From Deltaproteobacteria bacterium (lineage in GTDB: Bacteria > Desulfobacterota > Desulfobacteria > Desulfobacterales > SURF-15), in assembly GCA_019309565.1 (NCBI GenBank), contig JAFDFZ010000027.1, positions 1-46,502 of the forward strand: a stretch of DNA of 46,502 nucleotides. The letters are read 5' to 3'. A program made the translations under genes and the position numbers. Below are positions 1 to 7,536 of the stretch, one piece after another. Under the pieces are notes generated by a model. The model worked only from the letters and a program-made list of their open reading frames with translations. It had not been told where the DNA came from and made no database searches. Position 1 is the stretch's first letter. Each line of letters begins with the position of its first letter.

Positions 1-186
1 AAGTGAACTAAACCCCGTTGTTTTAAAACAATCCAAAAGGCACAGTTGTCTGTTACTGATAAATCAAGCGTACAAGCCATTTTGCTATGTGACTTATGAA
101 ACTACGGGGTAAAGTTAAGCAATTTGGTCTATTTTTAAAATGAAAGAGCGAAGCGATACCTTAACTTTAGGCACTTTAGATCACTT
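1..186. repeat. Nested palindromic element containing the ~100-bp dispersed repeat, copy 1
   Basis: The core at 12-110 starts with ACCCCGTTGTTTTA and ends with AACTACGGGGT, which gives imperfect terminal inverted repeats. A second copy with the same ends and similar length lies at 37581-37680, and the last ~77 bases of the two align without gaps. Around the core here, AAAGTTAAG (111-119) pairs with CTTAACTTT (161-169), and positions 1-12 pair with 175-186 with one mismatch. No coding sequence is evident. The left edge may extend beyond the window. Confidence 0.65.
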
Positions 187-304
187 ACAACTGGGTTCTT
201 ATTTCAACTGTCCCGAAGGGACCACTTTTTCCGAGCGAAGTCTCGGCAAAAGCGTAGTTTTTAAATAAAAATTATACCATAAATGGAGCAAAAAATAGAG
301 GAGC

Positions 305-392
305 GGTATTACCTGAATCTTGCATGAAAATTAATGAGGATTTAGAAAAACCTCAAATAGAAAGAGTTTGCCTAAATCTGAGATGTAATACC
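305..392. repeat. Nested inverted repeat, non-coding
   Basis: GGTATTAC (305-312) pairs perfectly with GTAATACC (385-392), and an inner GATTTAG/CTAAATC pair lies within. The left arm continues into a motif at 308-327 that recurs in inverted orientation at 9756-9775 (17 of 20 positions). It could be a mobile palindromic repeat or a structured transcript; the sequence does not decide. Confidence 0.45.
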
Positions 393-409
393 AAGTATCT
401 AAAAAGTAA

Positions 410-442
410 ACCCCGTTAGAGAACGATGTTCTCTAACGGGGT
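410..442. terminator. Perfect 15-bp hairpin, terminator-like
   Basis: ACCCCGTTAGAGAAC (410-424) and its exact complement (428-442) enclose a 3-base loop. A-rich sequence flanks both sides, so on the minus strand the hairpin is followed by a short T-run. The outer ACCCCGTT is the same string that opens the ~100-bp repeat, so it may be a palindromic relative rather than only a terminator. Confidence 0.5.
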
Positions 443-452
443 AAAAAGGAAG

Positions 453-556
453 GTAGTCGATTTTATCTCATTAATTTTCACCCTTTGGGCGAGCCGGAAG
501 CTTCCACCTGCTGCGTTATTAAGGGCTCGCAATAGTACAGTATCACAAGCGACTAC
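453..556. other. Structured non-coding segment with nested stems
   Basis: An outer stem GTAGTCG (453-459)/CGACTAC (550-556) encloses an inner stem GCGAGCC (489-495)/GGCTCGC (524-530) and a small GGAAGCTTCC palindrome. No reading frame covers it. It could be a structured RNA, a dispersed repeat or part of an attachment region. From 557 to 733 there is only the leader of the next gene and a short pyrimidine-rich hairpin near 600-640. Confidence 0.35.
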
Positions 557-733
557 TTTATAAAATCAGTACCATTTAAGGTCAGCGGTGTCATACAAAA
601 AGCCGCATAGCCGGTCAATCCGGTTTGCGGTTTTTTATTGGAAAAAGGGGTGATCACAATGGTTTGAAAAAGAAACTAAAACAGGCAGGGGTAAACGGGC
701 GACAACTCAAACAAGAAAGGAGGTGATTAAAAA

Positions 734-994
734 ATGGCATACTTCAAAACAGACGAGATCGCGGGCTATTACGTCGGTAATGAAATAATTTGCACAACCT
801 GTATCACAGACGCAGAACTGGAGCAGGTTACGGAGAAAGATGTTATATTAACCGAAACCGTCATAAACGATGAGGAAGGGATATACTTCTGCGACCGTAC
901 GGGCGAAAGGCTTGTTGGTTTTGGTGCGGGTTGCGACGGTGACGATTATGACGAGAATGTTGTCTTGAAGGACAAATTCAAGACTGATCAGTGA
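734..994 (+). CDS. Small zinc-ribbon-like hypothetical protein
   Basis: 86 residues, acidic, with a strong ribosome site (AGGAGGTGATT) just upstream, so translation is credible. It has a CTTC pair near residue 20 and a second half-motif FCDRTGERL near residue 52. Small phage and plasmid proteins with a CxxC...CDRCG zinc ribbon look similar, but here the expected last cysteine is threonine, so metal binding is doubtful. I do not recognise a function. As the first gene of the element it may belong to an early operon with the DUF3102 gene downstream. A GC-rich hairpin region (1003-1060) follows it. Confidence 0.6.
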   Translation: MAYFKTDEIAGYYVGNEIICTTCITDAELEQVTEKDVILTETVINDEEGIYFCDRTGERLVGFGAGCDGDDYDENVVLKDKFKTDQ

Positions 995-1275
995 AAAACA
1001 TTTGCCGGGGGGGCACGTGCATCGCGAGCGCATCCGAGCGGAATAGCGCCCCCCTTTTTTTCTATTTTCTACCTTCGGGGATATCAAACCGGAGCGAACA
1101 CGAAAGGTTTGTGATTTTCTTTATATGTTTTTAACCCTTCATAATCAAAGAAACGTGAAGCCGAGGCGAGTCGCATATTTATAAAGCGATAAACCGCATA
1201 TTCTTCCAACCATTTAAGGATTCGTGACGGTTCCGCATTAAAATGTAGAAATAATAAAAAAAGGGGGAGAAAGCG

Positions 1276-1797
1276 ATGAAACAGGAGAAAAAAAAGAAAC
1301 CGCCACAAGCTATACACATTATAAGGGCGAAAGTTGTTGGGCCCATTATAAGGGCGAAAGTTGTTGGGCCCATTATAAGGCCGAAACCGGCTGGGGTTGA
1401 AGACATTATAAGGTTTGGCGCACCGTTAGCCAAAAAAAAGGCAAGGAGAAAAAGAACGATGAAAACAGAAGATATTACGGCGGACGCAGAAGTTGAAAGA
1501 ATCAAAGAACTCCACGGGCAAATTAAGCGGTCAGGGGAAGGAATGTTCAAAAAAGCCTTGGAAATAGGAGAAATCTTGACGCGGAAAAAATCAGCAATGA
1601 AGCACGGCCAATGGTTAACATGGGTTAAAGAAAACTTGCCTTTTAGCCAGGTGACAGCATCCGCTTACATGCGGCTATACGCAAACAGGGACGATCCCGA
1701 AATTAAAATTGGTTTGCAGAAATTAGCAGAAAACCGCTGCCTAAAAGGCCATCTCAGGTTAAGGGCAATGGTATTTCGAATTTTGTATTTGCATTAA
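1276..1797 (+). CDS. DUF3102-like protein with N-terminal peptide repeats
   Basis: 173 residues from an ATG preceded by AGGGGGAGAAAGCG. Residues ~15-50 consist of a nine-residue repeat (IIRAKVVGP and variants) encoded by perfect 27-bp tandem repeats. Residues ~70-160 resemble DUF3102: a helical stretch, then LTRKKSAMKHGQWLTWV and a helix-turn-helix-like segment (PFSQVTASAYMRLYAN). Such proteins are common on phages and plasmids and are thought to bind DNA, with no proven role. A second good start lies at 1459 (AAGGAGAAAAAGAACG then ATG), which would give only the DUF3102 domain, so two products are possible. Confidence 0.7.
   Translation: MKQEKKKKPPQAIHIIRAKVVGPIIRAKVVGPIIRPKPAGVEDIIRFGAPLAKKKARRKRTMKTEDITADAEVERIKELHGQIKRSGEGMFKKALEIGEILTRKKSAMKHGQWLTWVKENLPFSQVTASAYMRLYANRDDPEIKIGLQKLAENRCLKGHLRLRAMVFRILYLH
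1317..1397 (+). repeat. 27-bp tandem repeat inside a coding region
   Basis: Two exact 27-bp units (1317-1343, 1344-1370) are followed by a diverged third (1371-1397). The opening string CATTATAAGG recurs a fourth time at 1404. The period is a multiple of three and keeps the frame, encoding IIRxKxxGP peptides. Copy number could vary by slippage. Confidence 0.85.
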
Positions 1798-1874
1798 ATG
1801 CCGTGTGGTGGCGGCACCGTCACAAATCCTTAAATGGCTGGAAGAAAGGAAGAAGAAAAGGAAAAGGATTGAAA

Positions 1875-2201
1875 ATGAAAAAAAAGAAAAAACACCAGGA
1901 TGAAATTTGCCAAATCGGATATTGGGTTTGCCATGGCAATCAAACAGCAAGGATAATGTTTCTGTACTCGAACGAATTTGAAGCGGCAAACGCCGATCTA
2001 AACCCGGGCAATGACGGCGAGCGAGAGTTTGAAATTGCAAAAACCTATGAAGAAGCATTTAAAATCGCCCTTGGCGGTAAGCCACCAGGGGCATGGCAGA
2101 CCGAGACTCCACTCAGGCGCCGCGCAATCACGGATGTTCTGAATGCCCTTGACCGGCTGGCCGAGGCGCTCGGAGGGATTAAAGATGAAAACGATTATTA
2201 A
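1875..2201 (+). CDS. Hypothetical protein of the element
   Basis: 108 residues if started at the ATG at 1875, which follows AAAGGATTGAAA. An upstream in-frame extension to 1803 lacks a clear ribosome site. The N-terminus is lysine-rich (MKKKKKHQDE). The middle has IGYWVCHGNQTARIMFLY, and the C-terminus is a short amphipathic helix (RRRAITDVLNALDRLAEALG). I do not recognise a family. Its end overlaps the start of the next gene by 17 bases, which suggests coupled translation. Confidence 0.5.
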   Translation: MKKKKKHQDEICQIGYWVCHGNQTARIMFLYSNEFEAANADLNPGNDGEREFEIAKTYEEAFKIALGGKPPGAWQTETPLRRRAITDVLNALDRLAEALGGIKDENDY

Positions 2202-2865
2202 GGAGAAGTTGACAGAGCGTCAATACCTGGAACATGGCGAAGCGATCAAATACCGCACCGATGGCCGCAGGGTGCCGTGGGAGGCTAAGTGGCGAAGAAG
2301 TTTTCTGAATTGGATTTATCGAGCAATGGCCTCAAATAAAACAAGCCGTGCCAAAGACACCAAAATCAAAATGAACCTTACCAAGAAAAAGTATTTGATC
2401 CCGATTCTGGAATACCTGACAGATAATCACCTGGATTATTTTCGCTGTGTTCAAACAGTACGAAAAATCGGAATATCCAAAATTAAGATGGAAGTAATGC
2501 GCGATAAAAAACGGGTGAACAAATGGAGGTTTCCCATTTTGATTAGATTGGACGCCAAGGCAATTGCCGGGCACCTTGGGATAAGCCCCGTGTATGTCTA
2601 TAAATATTTGAAGGCCATGGAGAAATGCGGTTTGCTAATGTATGCCAAAAAAAGAGATAGCGTGCAAAGTCCGGCATCTTTTTTGATTTTGGGAGGATGG
2701 TTCGTGCGGGAAGAGGGCCACTACTCCTCTATTGAAGACGAATATTCCGCTATTGAAGACGAATATTTCGCAACGGTTCGGGTTCGGATAGAAACCCCGG
2801 CATACTTTTGGGGGGCATCAAGGCCAGGGATAAAAGATATTTTGGCCAATTTCGCATTGCGGTAA
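2185..2865 (+). CDS. Probable winged-helix replication initiator-like protein
   Basis: 226 residues from the ATG at 2185, preceded by GGAGGGATTAAAG; the upstream in-frame methionine at 2143 has no ribosome site. The centre (around residues 127-160) contains a clear winged helix-turn-helix: AIAGHLGISPVYVYKYLKAM, then EKCGLLMYAKK. The C-terminus has a short repeated acidic motif (SIEDEYSAIEDEYF). No helicase or primase motif is visible. Its position directly upstream of an AT-rich stretch with repeated GTATAAACTCAAA words suggests a replication initiator for the element. It could equally be a transcriptional regulator. Confidence 0.5.
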   Translation: MKTIIKEKLTERQYLEHGEAIKYRTDGRRVPWEAKWRRSFLNWIYRAMASNKTSRAKDTKIKMNLTKKKYLIPILEYLTDNHLDYFRCVQTVRKIGISKIKMEVMRDKKRVNKWRFPILIRLDAKAIAGHLGISPVYVYKYLKAMEKCGLLMYAKKRDSVQSPASFLILGGWFVREEGHYSSIEDEYSAIEDEYFATVRVRIETPAYFWGASRPGIKDILANFALR

Positions 2866-3100
2866 AAATCCAAAAAGTATAAACTCAAAATCGCAAATCG
2901 TATAAACTCAAATTGTAACTTACTGATTTTATTGGATTTCAAAATTTGACTTTATACTTTCCATTTTTATAACTTATTGATTTATTTATAGATATTAATT
3001 TTTTCTAAAATACTATAGTATTCTAGTTTAAGTTTGTATATTATAGTATTTTATTTTTCTTTTTATTAAATCAAAGAGTATAAATGCGTAAACGCATTTA
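2866..3100. other. AT-rich region with iteron-like repeats, possible origin
   Basis: GTATAAACTCAAA occurs exactly at 2877-2889 and 2900-2912. The shorter AGTATAAA recurs inverted at 2951-2958 and direct at 3077-3084. The stretch is very AT-rich and ends with a perfect palindrome, TAAATGCGT/ACGCATTTA (3081-3100). Repeats plus an AT-rich segment next to a winged-helix gene are the usual make-up of a plasmid or satellite origin. This is inference; no DnaA box was identified with confidence. Confidence 0.4.
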
Positions 3101-3124
3101 AAAGTATTTTGGAAATACTTTTTT
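3101..3124 (+). terminator. AT-rich hairpin with T-run
   Basis: AAAGTATTT (3101-3109) pairs with AAATACTTT (3113-3121) and is followed by further T residues. It lies downstream of the putative initiator gene. The stem is weak because it lacks GC pairs. From 3125 to 3437 no credible gene is visible. That stretch holds two more hairpins, TTTCCGGC/GCCGGAAA (3248-3266) and GGGCTAT/ATAGCCC (3283-3297). Confidence 0.4.
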
Positions 3125-3437
3125 AATGGAAAATTTAATTTTCTTTATTTTCATGGGAGAGAGAAAGCACAAAACAAACACACTTCCCATTTATTTTTTG
3201 AAAACAAAAATCCTTCCATTTAAAAACACATCGCCCCATAACCGATATTTCCGGCAAAGCCGGAAAGCCGGGGTTCACTCAAGGGCTATTATAGCCCCCT
3301 CCGCCCCTGCCCCTTAGCACACAATAATTTTTTAATTTTTTTCTCATTGTCAGTATATATTTTCAATAATTTTACGGTAAAATTTAAGCAATAAACTAAA
3401 AATTTTCATTTTCATTGCAAAAAAAGGGAGAATTTCA

Positions 3438-3647
3438 ATGAAAACCCAAATCTGTTTTTTAATCGCCCCGGAGATCAGGGCCGTGATCGAGCGGTGGGCT
3501 ACGGAAGCCAACATCAACAAAAACCAGGTTCTGGAACAGCTTGTGATGTCAAAATGCCCCTCGCACCTGTGGCGTGATCCTGAAACATGTGAGCTGCTGT
3601 TTGTGAATGAGCCTTACAATCGGTTTGTGCAGGGTAAGCTGCAATGA
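3438..3647 (+). CDS. Small protein with ribbon-helix-helix-like segment
   Basis: 69 residues, preceded by AAAGGGAGAATTTCA. Residues ~10-36 (PEIRAVIERWATEANINKNQ and following VLEQLV) have the pattern of a ribbon-helix-helix or similar short DNA-binding helix pair. The C-terminal half contains two cysteines and aromatic residues. It overlaps the next gene by the ATGA-type junction at 3644, so the two are probably co-translated. A regulatory role is plausible but not shown. Confidence 0.55.
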   Translation: MKTQICFLIAPEIRAVIERWATEANINKNQVLEQLVMSKCPSHLWRDPETCELLFVNEPYNRFVQGKLQ

Positions 3648-3844
3648 CCAGCGAACCCCTCTACGAAACATTGTGCCAAGGGATTCTGAAGGCCGTTAGG
3701 TGCAAATTCCGATGGTTTGTACGGAACGAACCTGGTTGTGTGCCTTATCTGGCCGCTAAGTTGTGCGAGATAGCCGAAGGGGCTTTGGACGCAGTGGAGA
3801 AAGAACGAAATGAAGAAGATCGATTCATTAACGGAAAAGCGTAA
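3644..3844 (+). CDS. Small hypothetical protein
   Basis: 66 residues, starting inside the stop of the preceding gene (ATGA overlap). It contains three to four cysteines, a predicted helix (YLAAKLCEIAEGALDAVEKE) and no recognised domain. It overlaps the next gene by 35 bases, in keeping with dense phage-type packing. Confidence 0.5.
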   Translation: MTSEPLYETLCQGILKAVRCKFRWFVRNEPGCVPYLAAKLCEIAEGALDAVEKERNEEDRFINGKA

Positions 3845-4043
3845 AGAGATTCATGAACATTACATGCGACAACACCGGGATCTGATTGAATCATTAACCC
3901 GGACGACGGTTAAGATGCTCCAATGCAATGATCGCCTTGGTTTACTTTGGCTTAGTCAAGCGGTCATGGGCGTGTTTGCGGCGGTTACGGATCGGATGCC
4001 TGATGATGAAAAGGGATTTCCCACTATCGGCGGGATGCAATGA
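3810..4043 (+). CDS. Small hypothetical protein
   Basis: 77 residues. The ATG follows GAAAGAACGA within the end of the previous gene. The sequence is mostly helical (EKRKEIHEHYMRQHRDLIE, then a hydrophobic segment RLGLLWLSQAVMGVFAAVTD). It is not recognised. Position and strand tie it to the same operon as the two preceding genes and the terminase gene downstream. About 130 bases with no gene separate it from the small terminase. Confidence 0.45.
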   Translation: MKKIDSLTEKRKEIHEHYMRQHRDLIESLTRTTVKMLQCNDRLGLLWLSQAVMGVFAAVTDRMPDDEKGFPTIGGMQ

Positions 4044-4172
4044 CATGGGTAGCAAAAATGTTAAATAATTTCAGAAGGGTATGGGTACAAAATTCCTTAA
4101 GGCTTTTGCCTGAAATACCGAAACCGCAGCAAAACTCTTGCAGGTAATATTTTTTTTCGAGCTTTTTTGGGG

Positions 4173-4514
4173 ATGAAAACAACGGCCAAAAAATCATGGT
4201 ACCCCGAGGTACGGAAGTTCTTTCGGATGATCCTTGCCAAATATGAATTGGGCGCACATGAGCTGGCAATCTTTAGGGGTAGCTGCGATAACCTCAACCG
4301 CTTCATGCAAGCCAAAAAACTCATGGATGAAGAGGGTATCGTTGTCACCGCACCGACAGGGCAAAAGAAAAAGCACCCGGCGGCAGAGATTGAGCGGCAA
4401 GCATGGCTCGCTTTTATCAGCGGTATGCGAGCGCTGGCAATTAGTGAGGCCTATGACGAGTTTGCACCACCGGCACGGCGGCAGGGCAGGCCTCCAGGGA
4501 TACCAAGGAGATAG
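4173..4514 (+). CDS. Phage terminase small subunit, P27-like
   Basis: 114 residues from the ATG at 4173; an in-frame TTG two codons earlier is less likely. The segment ELAIFRGSCDNLNRFMQAKK, followed by a short LMDEEGIVVTAPTGQ turn and HPAAEIERQAWLAFI, matches the helical layout of P27-family small terminases, which recognise pac/cos DNA and recruit the large subunit for packaging. The tail (RRQGRPPGIPRR) is basic with a GRP core like an AT-hook. No large terminase follows, which is unusual, since terS and terL normally sit side by side. A satellite could use its own TerS to redirect a helper's packaging motor. Confidence 0.75.
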   Translation: MKTTAKKSWYPEVRKFFRMILAKYELGAHELAIFRGSCDNLNRFMQAKKLMDEEGIVVTAPTGQKKKHPAAEIERQAWLAFISGMRALAISEAYDEFAPPARRQGRPPGIPRR

Positions 4515-4520
4515 CGCTTT

Positions 4521-5063
4521 ATGAAAGTGAAATATGAAATCGGCGCCACTGACTGGCGAATCGAATATTTGAAAACAGGCATAAAACCCGATGATATGGG
4601 AAGCGACATCGATTACAGAACCGCGCATGGCGATAAGAAATTGAGAGAGCTATGGAATAGGTTAAGGGACAAAGTTTTGCCCGATTTCATCAGGCGAAAC
4701 CCCGGCAAACGCCCTTTTTGTTTTCATCGGTACGATGCGCCACTTGAGCCGGTCAATAGTCTGATTAAGGGTTTCAAGATGGCACACCGCAAGCGTTTAG
4801 GCGGTGCGGGGCAAGCTAAATGGGAGGTGCTTTCGTACCGGCCTCGTTTTGCTTTTGGGTTGCCACTGGTGAAGGATTTTGTTGAACGGGAGCAGGCCGA
4901 ATTTTGGAAAAGCCGTTTCGGCCTTGACATGGTGCCGATAAACCCGGATGATCCGCCGTTATTTGAATCCGAGGCGGCATATCTGGACAGGCACGGTTTA
5001 TTGATGGTTGCAGAAAAGAGGAAATTAACAGAAGCAGATTTTGAACCTATTAGCATTAGATGA
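4521..5063 (+). CDS. Phage-type conserved hypothetical protein
   Basis: 180 residues, starting 6 bases after terS, so almost certainly co-transcribed. It is rich in aromatic and basic residues. A region around residues 95-120 (RRKRLGGAG-like, then WEVLSYRPRFAFG) leads to a C-terminal segment PPLFESEAAYLDRHGLL. This layout recalls uncharacterised proteins found near terminase genes in prophages; I know no assigned function. It could be a packaging or nuclease accessory, but no catalytic motif is visible. Confidence 0.55.
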   Translation: MKVKYEIGATDWRIEYLKTGIKPDDMGSDIDYRTAHGDKKLRELWNRLRDKVLPDFIRRNPGKRPFCFHRYDAPLEPVNSLIKGFKMAHRKRLGGAGQAKWEVLSYRPRFAFGLPLVKDFVEREQAEFWKSRFGLDMVPINPDDPPLFESEAAYLDRHGLLMVAEKRKLTEADFEPISIR

Positions 5064-5208
5064 AGGAGACATCGCACAGGGGGCGTTCCGTTGATCGCCC
5101 CTCCTGGCGTTCTCACGTGCGTGATTTTGTCTTTTTTGTTCACGCATCTTTTCTTCACTCCAAAAGCCGGCCCCGGCCAGGGATAGGCCTTGGCTGGGTA
5201 AACCGGCG

Positions 5209-5231
5209 ACCGCTGTGATCAGCGGTTTTTG
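5209..5231 (+). terminator. Rho-independent terminator
   Basis: ACCGCTG (5209-5215) pairs with CAGCGGT (5220-5226) around a TGAT loop and is followed by a T-run. It ends the terS-side transcript and separates it from the capsid gene. The rest of 5064-5304 holds a second GC-rich hairpin (GGGCG/CGCCC near 5081-5101) and the capsid gene leader. Confidence 0.75.
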
Positions 5232-5304
5232 GCAATTAACCGAAAAAAAACTGGCGAATTCAACGCTGATGCGGGTGGAGCCGGATTGAGAAGGATGAAC
5301 TGTT

Positions 5305-6705
5305 ATGAGCAAGCAGAAATACGAAGAGTACAAGAAGTTGCGCGCAAAGCTCAGGCCTTTGCGAGATCAACGGGCCGCAATCGTTGAACGTCAAAAGGAA
5401 ATCATAGATAAAGCCGCGCGCAACAAGCGTGATCTTACTTCTGGTGAAAATGCTGAGTTTGAAGAGTTGGATAACCAATTTGATGAGGTCACCAATGAAA
5501 TAGACGAACTTATGGAAGAGATTGAGCCAATTTGCAAAGAACTCAGGGAACAAATAGACGATTTTTATTCAAATGGCTCTGACACCGAACAGGGGCTCAC
5601 AAGGTCACAGCGCCTTGCCCATTTAGGGATCGGTAGCGGGGAAATTGAATATAGAGGGAATTTGAACTGCATTAAGAGTAATCGACAAGGAGTTATGAAT
5701 ATGAAAAAACGAATGTTTCAAAATAGCACGTATAGATTTGATGAAAAGGGCACTGAACTGCGAGACGCCTTCAATAAATACCTGCGATATGGCCAGGGAG
5801 CAATATCGCCCCGGGAGTTCAGGGCGCTGCAAGCGGATTCCATGACTGCTGGCGGTTATCTGGTAACGCCTGTGGAAGTGGCACAGGAGATCATCAAAGC
5901 ACTGGACGACGAGGTGTTCATTCGCCGCTTTGCGCGTACGTTTGACGTGCCTAATGCTGAGAGCCTGGGGACACCGGCGCTTGAACACGATCTGGGCGAC
6001 CCAACGTGGACAAGCGAACTGGGCACTGGCAGCGAGGATTCTACCATGGACTTCACCCGAAGGGATTTGACCCCACATCCAATAGCACGGCGCATTAAGG
6101 TCAGCAATAAACTGCTTCGGGTGGCGAGCGGCTTGAACCCGGAGGAGCTGATTGCTGAGCGCATGGTTTACAAAATAGGCATCGTGCAGGAGAATGCTTT
6201 TTTGAACGGCAGTGGGGTAAATCAGCCATTGGGAATCTTCACCGCAAGCGACAATGGGATTGATACCAGCAGGGACGTGTCCGCAGGCAATACCACCACA
6301 AACGTCACGGCGGATGGCCTTATCAATGCGGTAGGTGCACTTAAGGCACAGTATCGCCGCAATGCGCGGTGGGTTTTCCACCGAGATCTTGAAGCCAGAG
6401 TTCGAAAACTGAAAGATGGTGAAGGGCAATATCTGTGGCGCACAGGGTTGGAAGGTAGTGGTAACACACTGTTGGGCTTTCCTATTCACCTATCAGAATA
6501 TTGTCCTCACACATTTAGCACTGGCCAATATGTGGCTGTCCTTGGGGATTTTAGGTTTTTTTGGATTGTAGACTCTTTGCAATTCCAAATTCAAAGATTG
6601 ATTGAGCTTTATAGCGAACAAAACCAAACCGGTTTCATATGCCGTGCGGAATGTGACGCAATGCCCGTATTGGCTGAAGCGTTTGTCCGAGTCAAGCTAT
6701 CGTGA
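5305..6705 (+). CDS. HK97-type major capsid protein
   Basis: 466 residues, start preceded by GAGAAGGATGAACTGTT. Residues 1-~95 form a charged coiled coil like the scaffolding delta domain of HK97-type capsid precursors. From ~residue 190 the body shows family hallmarks: TAGGYLVTPVEVAQEI, a strand-rich middle with ARRIKVSNKLLRVASG, ENAFLNGSGVNQPLGIF and a C-terminal EAFVRVKLS. In HK97-type phages the delta domain is removed by a prohead protease, but no protease gene is nearby, so a helper or none would have to process it. An internal ATG at 5701 could give a product without most of the delta domain. Portal and terminase large-subunit genes are also missing. Confidence 0.85.
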   Translation: MSKQKYEEYKKLRAKLRPLRDQRAAIVERQKEIIDKAARNKRDLTSGENAEFEELDNQFDEVTNEIDELMEEIEPICKELREQIDDFYSNGSDTEQGLTRSQRLAHLGIGSGEIEYRGNLNCIKSNRQGVMNMKKRMFQNSTYRFDEKGTELRDAFNKYLRYGQGAISPREFRALQADSMTAGGYLVTPVEVAQEIIKALDDEVFIRRFARTFDVPNAESLGTPALEHDLGDPTWTSELGTGSEDSTMDFTRRDLTPHPIARRIKVSNKLLRVASGLNPEELIAERMVYKIGIVQENAFLNGSGVNQPLGIFTASDNGIDTSRDVSAGNTTTNVTADGLINAVGALKAQYRRNARWVFHRDLEARVRKLKDGEGQYLWRTGLEGSGNTLLGFPIHLSEYCPHTFSTGQYVAVLGDFRFFWIVDSLQFQIQRLIELYSEQNQTGFICRAECDAMPVLAEAFVRVKLS

Positions 6706-6717
6706 AGCCATGATTGA

Positions 6718-6753
6718 TAAGGGTTTATGAGGAGTAATCCTTGTAAACCCTTA
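6718..6753 (+). terminator. Hairpin downstream of the capsid gene
   Basis: TAAGGGTTTA (6718-6727) pairs perfectly with TAAACCCTTA (6744-6753). A third copy of AGGGTTTATA follows at about 6760, so alternative pairing is possible just ahead of the next start codon at 6775. This may attenuate or terminate between the capsid gene and the next gene. Confidence 0.5.
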
Positions 6754-6774
6754 TTATAAAAGGGTTTATAAAAA

Positions 6775-7152
6775 ATGTTCTTTCATAAATATTCACTAAG
6801 TATAACAGCAAGCACATCGGGCGGATCGGCGGTCTTTTCAACAGTGGTTAGCGGGCTTGTTTACAGCTTTAGGTTTGCGAATTCGACTTCCATACCTTTA
6901 TCAACGTCCAGATCCCTTACAATTGGCCGGGAAAGCAGCGCTGATATTATCCTGAAAACTGCGGTTCCCAGTAGTGATCGCAATTGGTTTCCCAGACACC
7001 CGGTTCACGGAACCACTGGGAACGAGCTGAAATCAACGGATTTTAGGAATATGTTTCCGCTATGCCGGGAAAGAATAAAGTGTAACATTGACGCAGCGTC
7101 CAGTGTAGGTAGTATTTCTGGAACCCTGACCGTTTATTTGGCTGGTAATTGA
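6775..7152 (+). CDS. Phage structural (decoration-like) hypothetical protein
   Basis: 125 residues, 69 bases after the capsid gene. It is beta-rich and serine/threonine-rich (LSITASTSGGSAVFSTVVSG), with a middle RSLTIGRESSADIILKT and a C-terminal strand GSISGTLTVYLAGN. Proteins of this size and pattern often follow capsid genes in prophages and are annotated as uncharacterised virion proteins. Head decoration is a guess from position and strand content. A ribosome site is not obvious (AAAAGGGTTTATAAAAA). Confidence 0.55.
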   Translation: MFFHKYSLSITASTSGGSAVFSTVVSGLVYSFRFANSTSIPLSTSRSLTIGRESSADIILKTAVPSSDRNWFPRHPVHGTTGNELKSTDFRNMFPLCRERIKCNIDAASSVGSISGTLTVYLAGN

Positions 7153-7224
7153 GTTGAAGCCACAAAAAAAAGGGGGAATTGCTGGCAGCGGTTTTTTTAT
7201 GCCTTTTGAGCCGCCGCCACTTTA

Positions 7225-7262
7225 GGCCTATCGGGTATCCTCCGCCCGATAGGCCCTTTTTC
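7225..7262 (+). terminator. Strong rho-independent terminator
   Basis: GGCCTATCGGG (7225-7235) pairs with CCCGATAGGCC (7245-7255) and is followed by CTTTTTTCTT. It closes the capsid-region transcript. The next plus-strand gene starts only at 7596, and a small minus-strand gene ends at 7287, so it may also serve that gene in part. Confidence 0.85.
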
Positions 7263-7286
7263 TTAGCCGGTACCTGGGCTTATCTG

Positions 7287-7433
7287 TCATTTTTCATGGA
7301 TGATTTCATTAAAAAGGCTTGCTCTGCTTTCAAACTCTTTCCTTGCTTTTGGTCTCGGACTTGAAGGTTCTTCGATTTCTGCAAGTTTATAGGCTTCTTT
7401 CATCAGTTCTTTTCTAATATCTTCTTTTTCCAT
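7287..7433 (-). CDS. Small acidic/basic helical protein, opposite strand
   Basis: 48 residues from an ATG preceded on the minus strand by GGGAGGGTGGAGAA, a good ribosome site. It is highly charged and helical (MEKEDIRKELMKEAYKLAEI). It is the only minus-strand gene in the element and lies between a terminator and the excisionase promoter, a usual place for a small regulator. A longer start at 7487 is in frame but lacks a ribosome site. Function is unknown. Confidence 0.45.
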   Translation of the reverse strand: MEKEDIRKELMKEAYKLAEIEEPSSPRPKARKEFESRASLFNEIIHEK

Positions 7434-7536
7434 TTCTCCACCCTCCCATATTAAAAGGTTCCCGCCATAAACAATCTCATACCTCAAACCGCAACCGCTG
7501 TCAATAAATATTTTCTAAAAACAATAATTTTTTTTC

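Noticed and set aside
1317-1397. CRISPR array
   Set aside because: The repeats are contiguous, in frame and without spacers; no cas gene is in the window.
3126-3317. Small open frame of 63 codons after the AT-rich region
   Set aside because: Atypical composition, starts inside a hairpin T-run and lacks a ribosome site.
5623-6489. Long open frame on the minus strand opposite the capsid gene
   Set aside because: It is antisense to a well-supported capsid protein, has no ribosome site and no recognisable domain.
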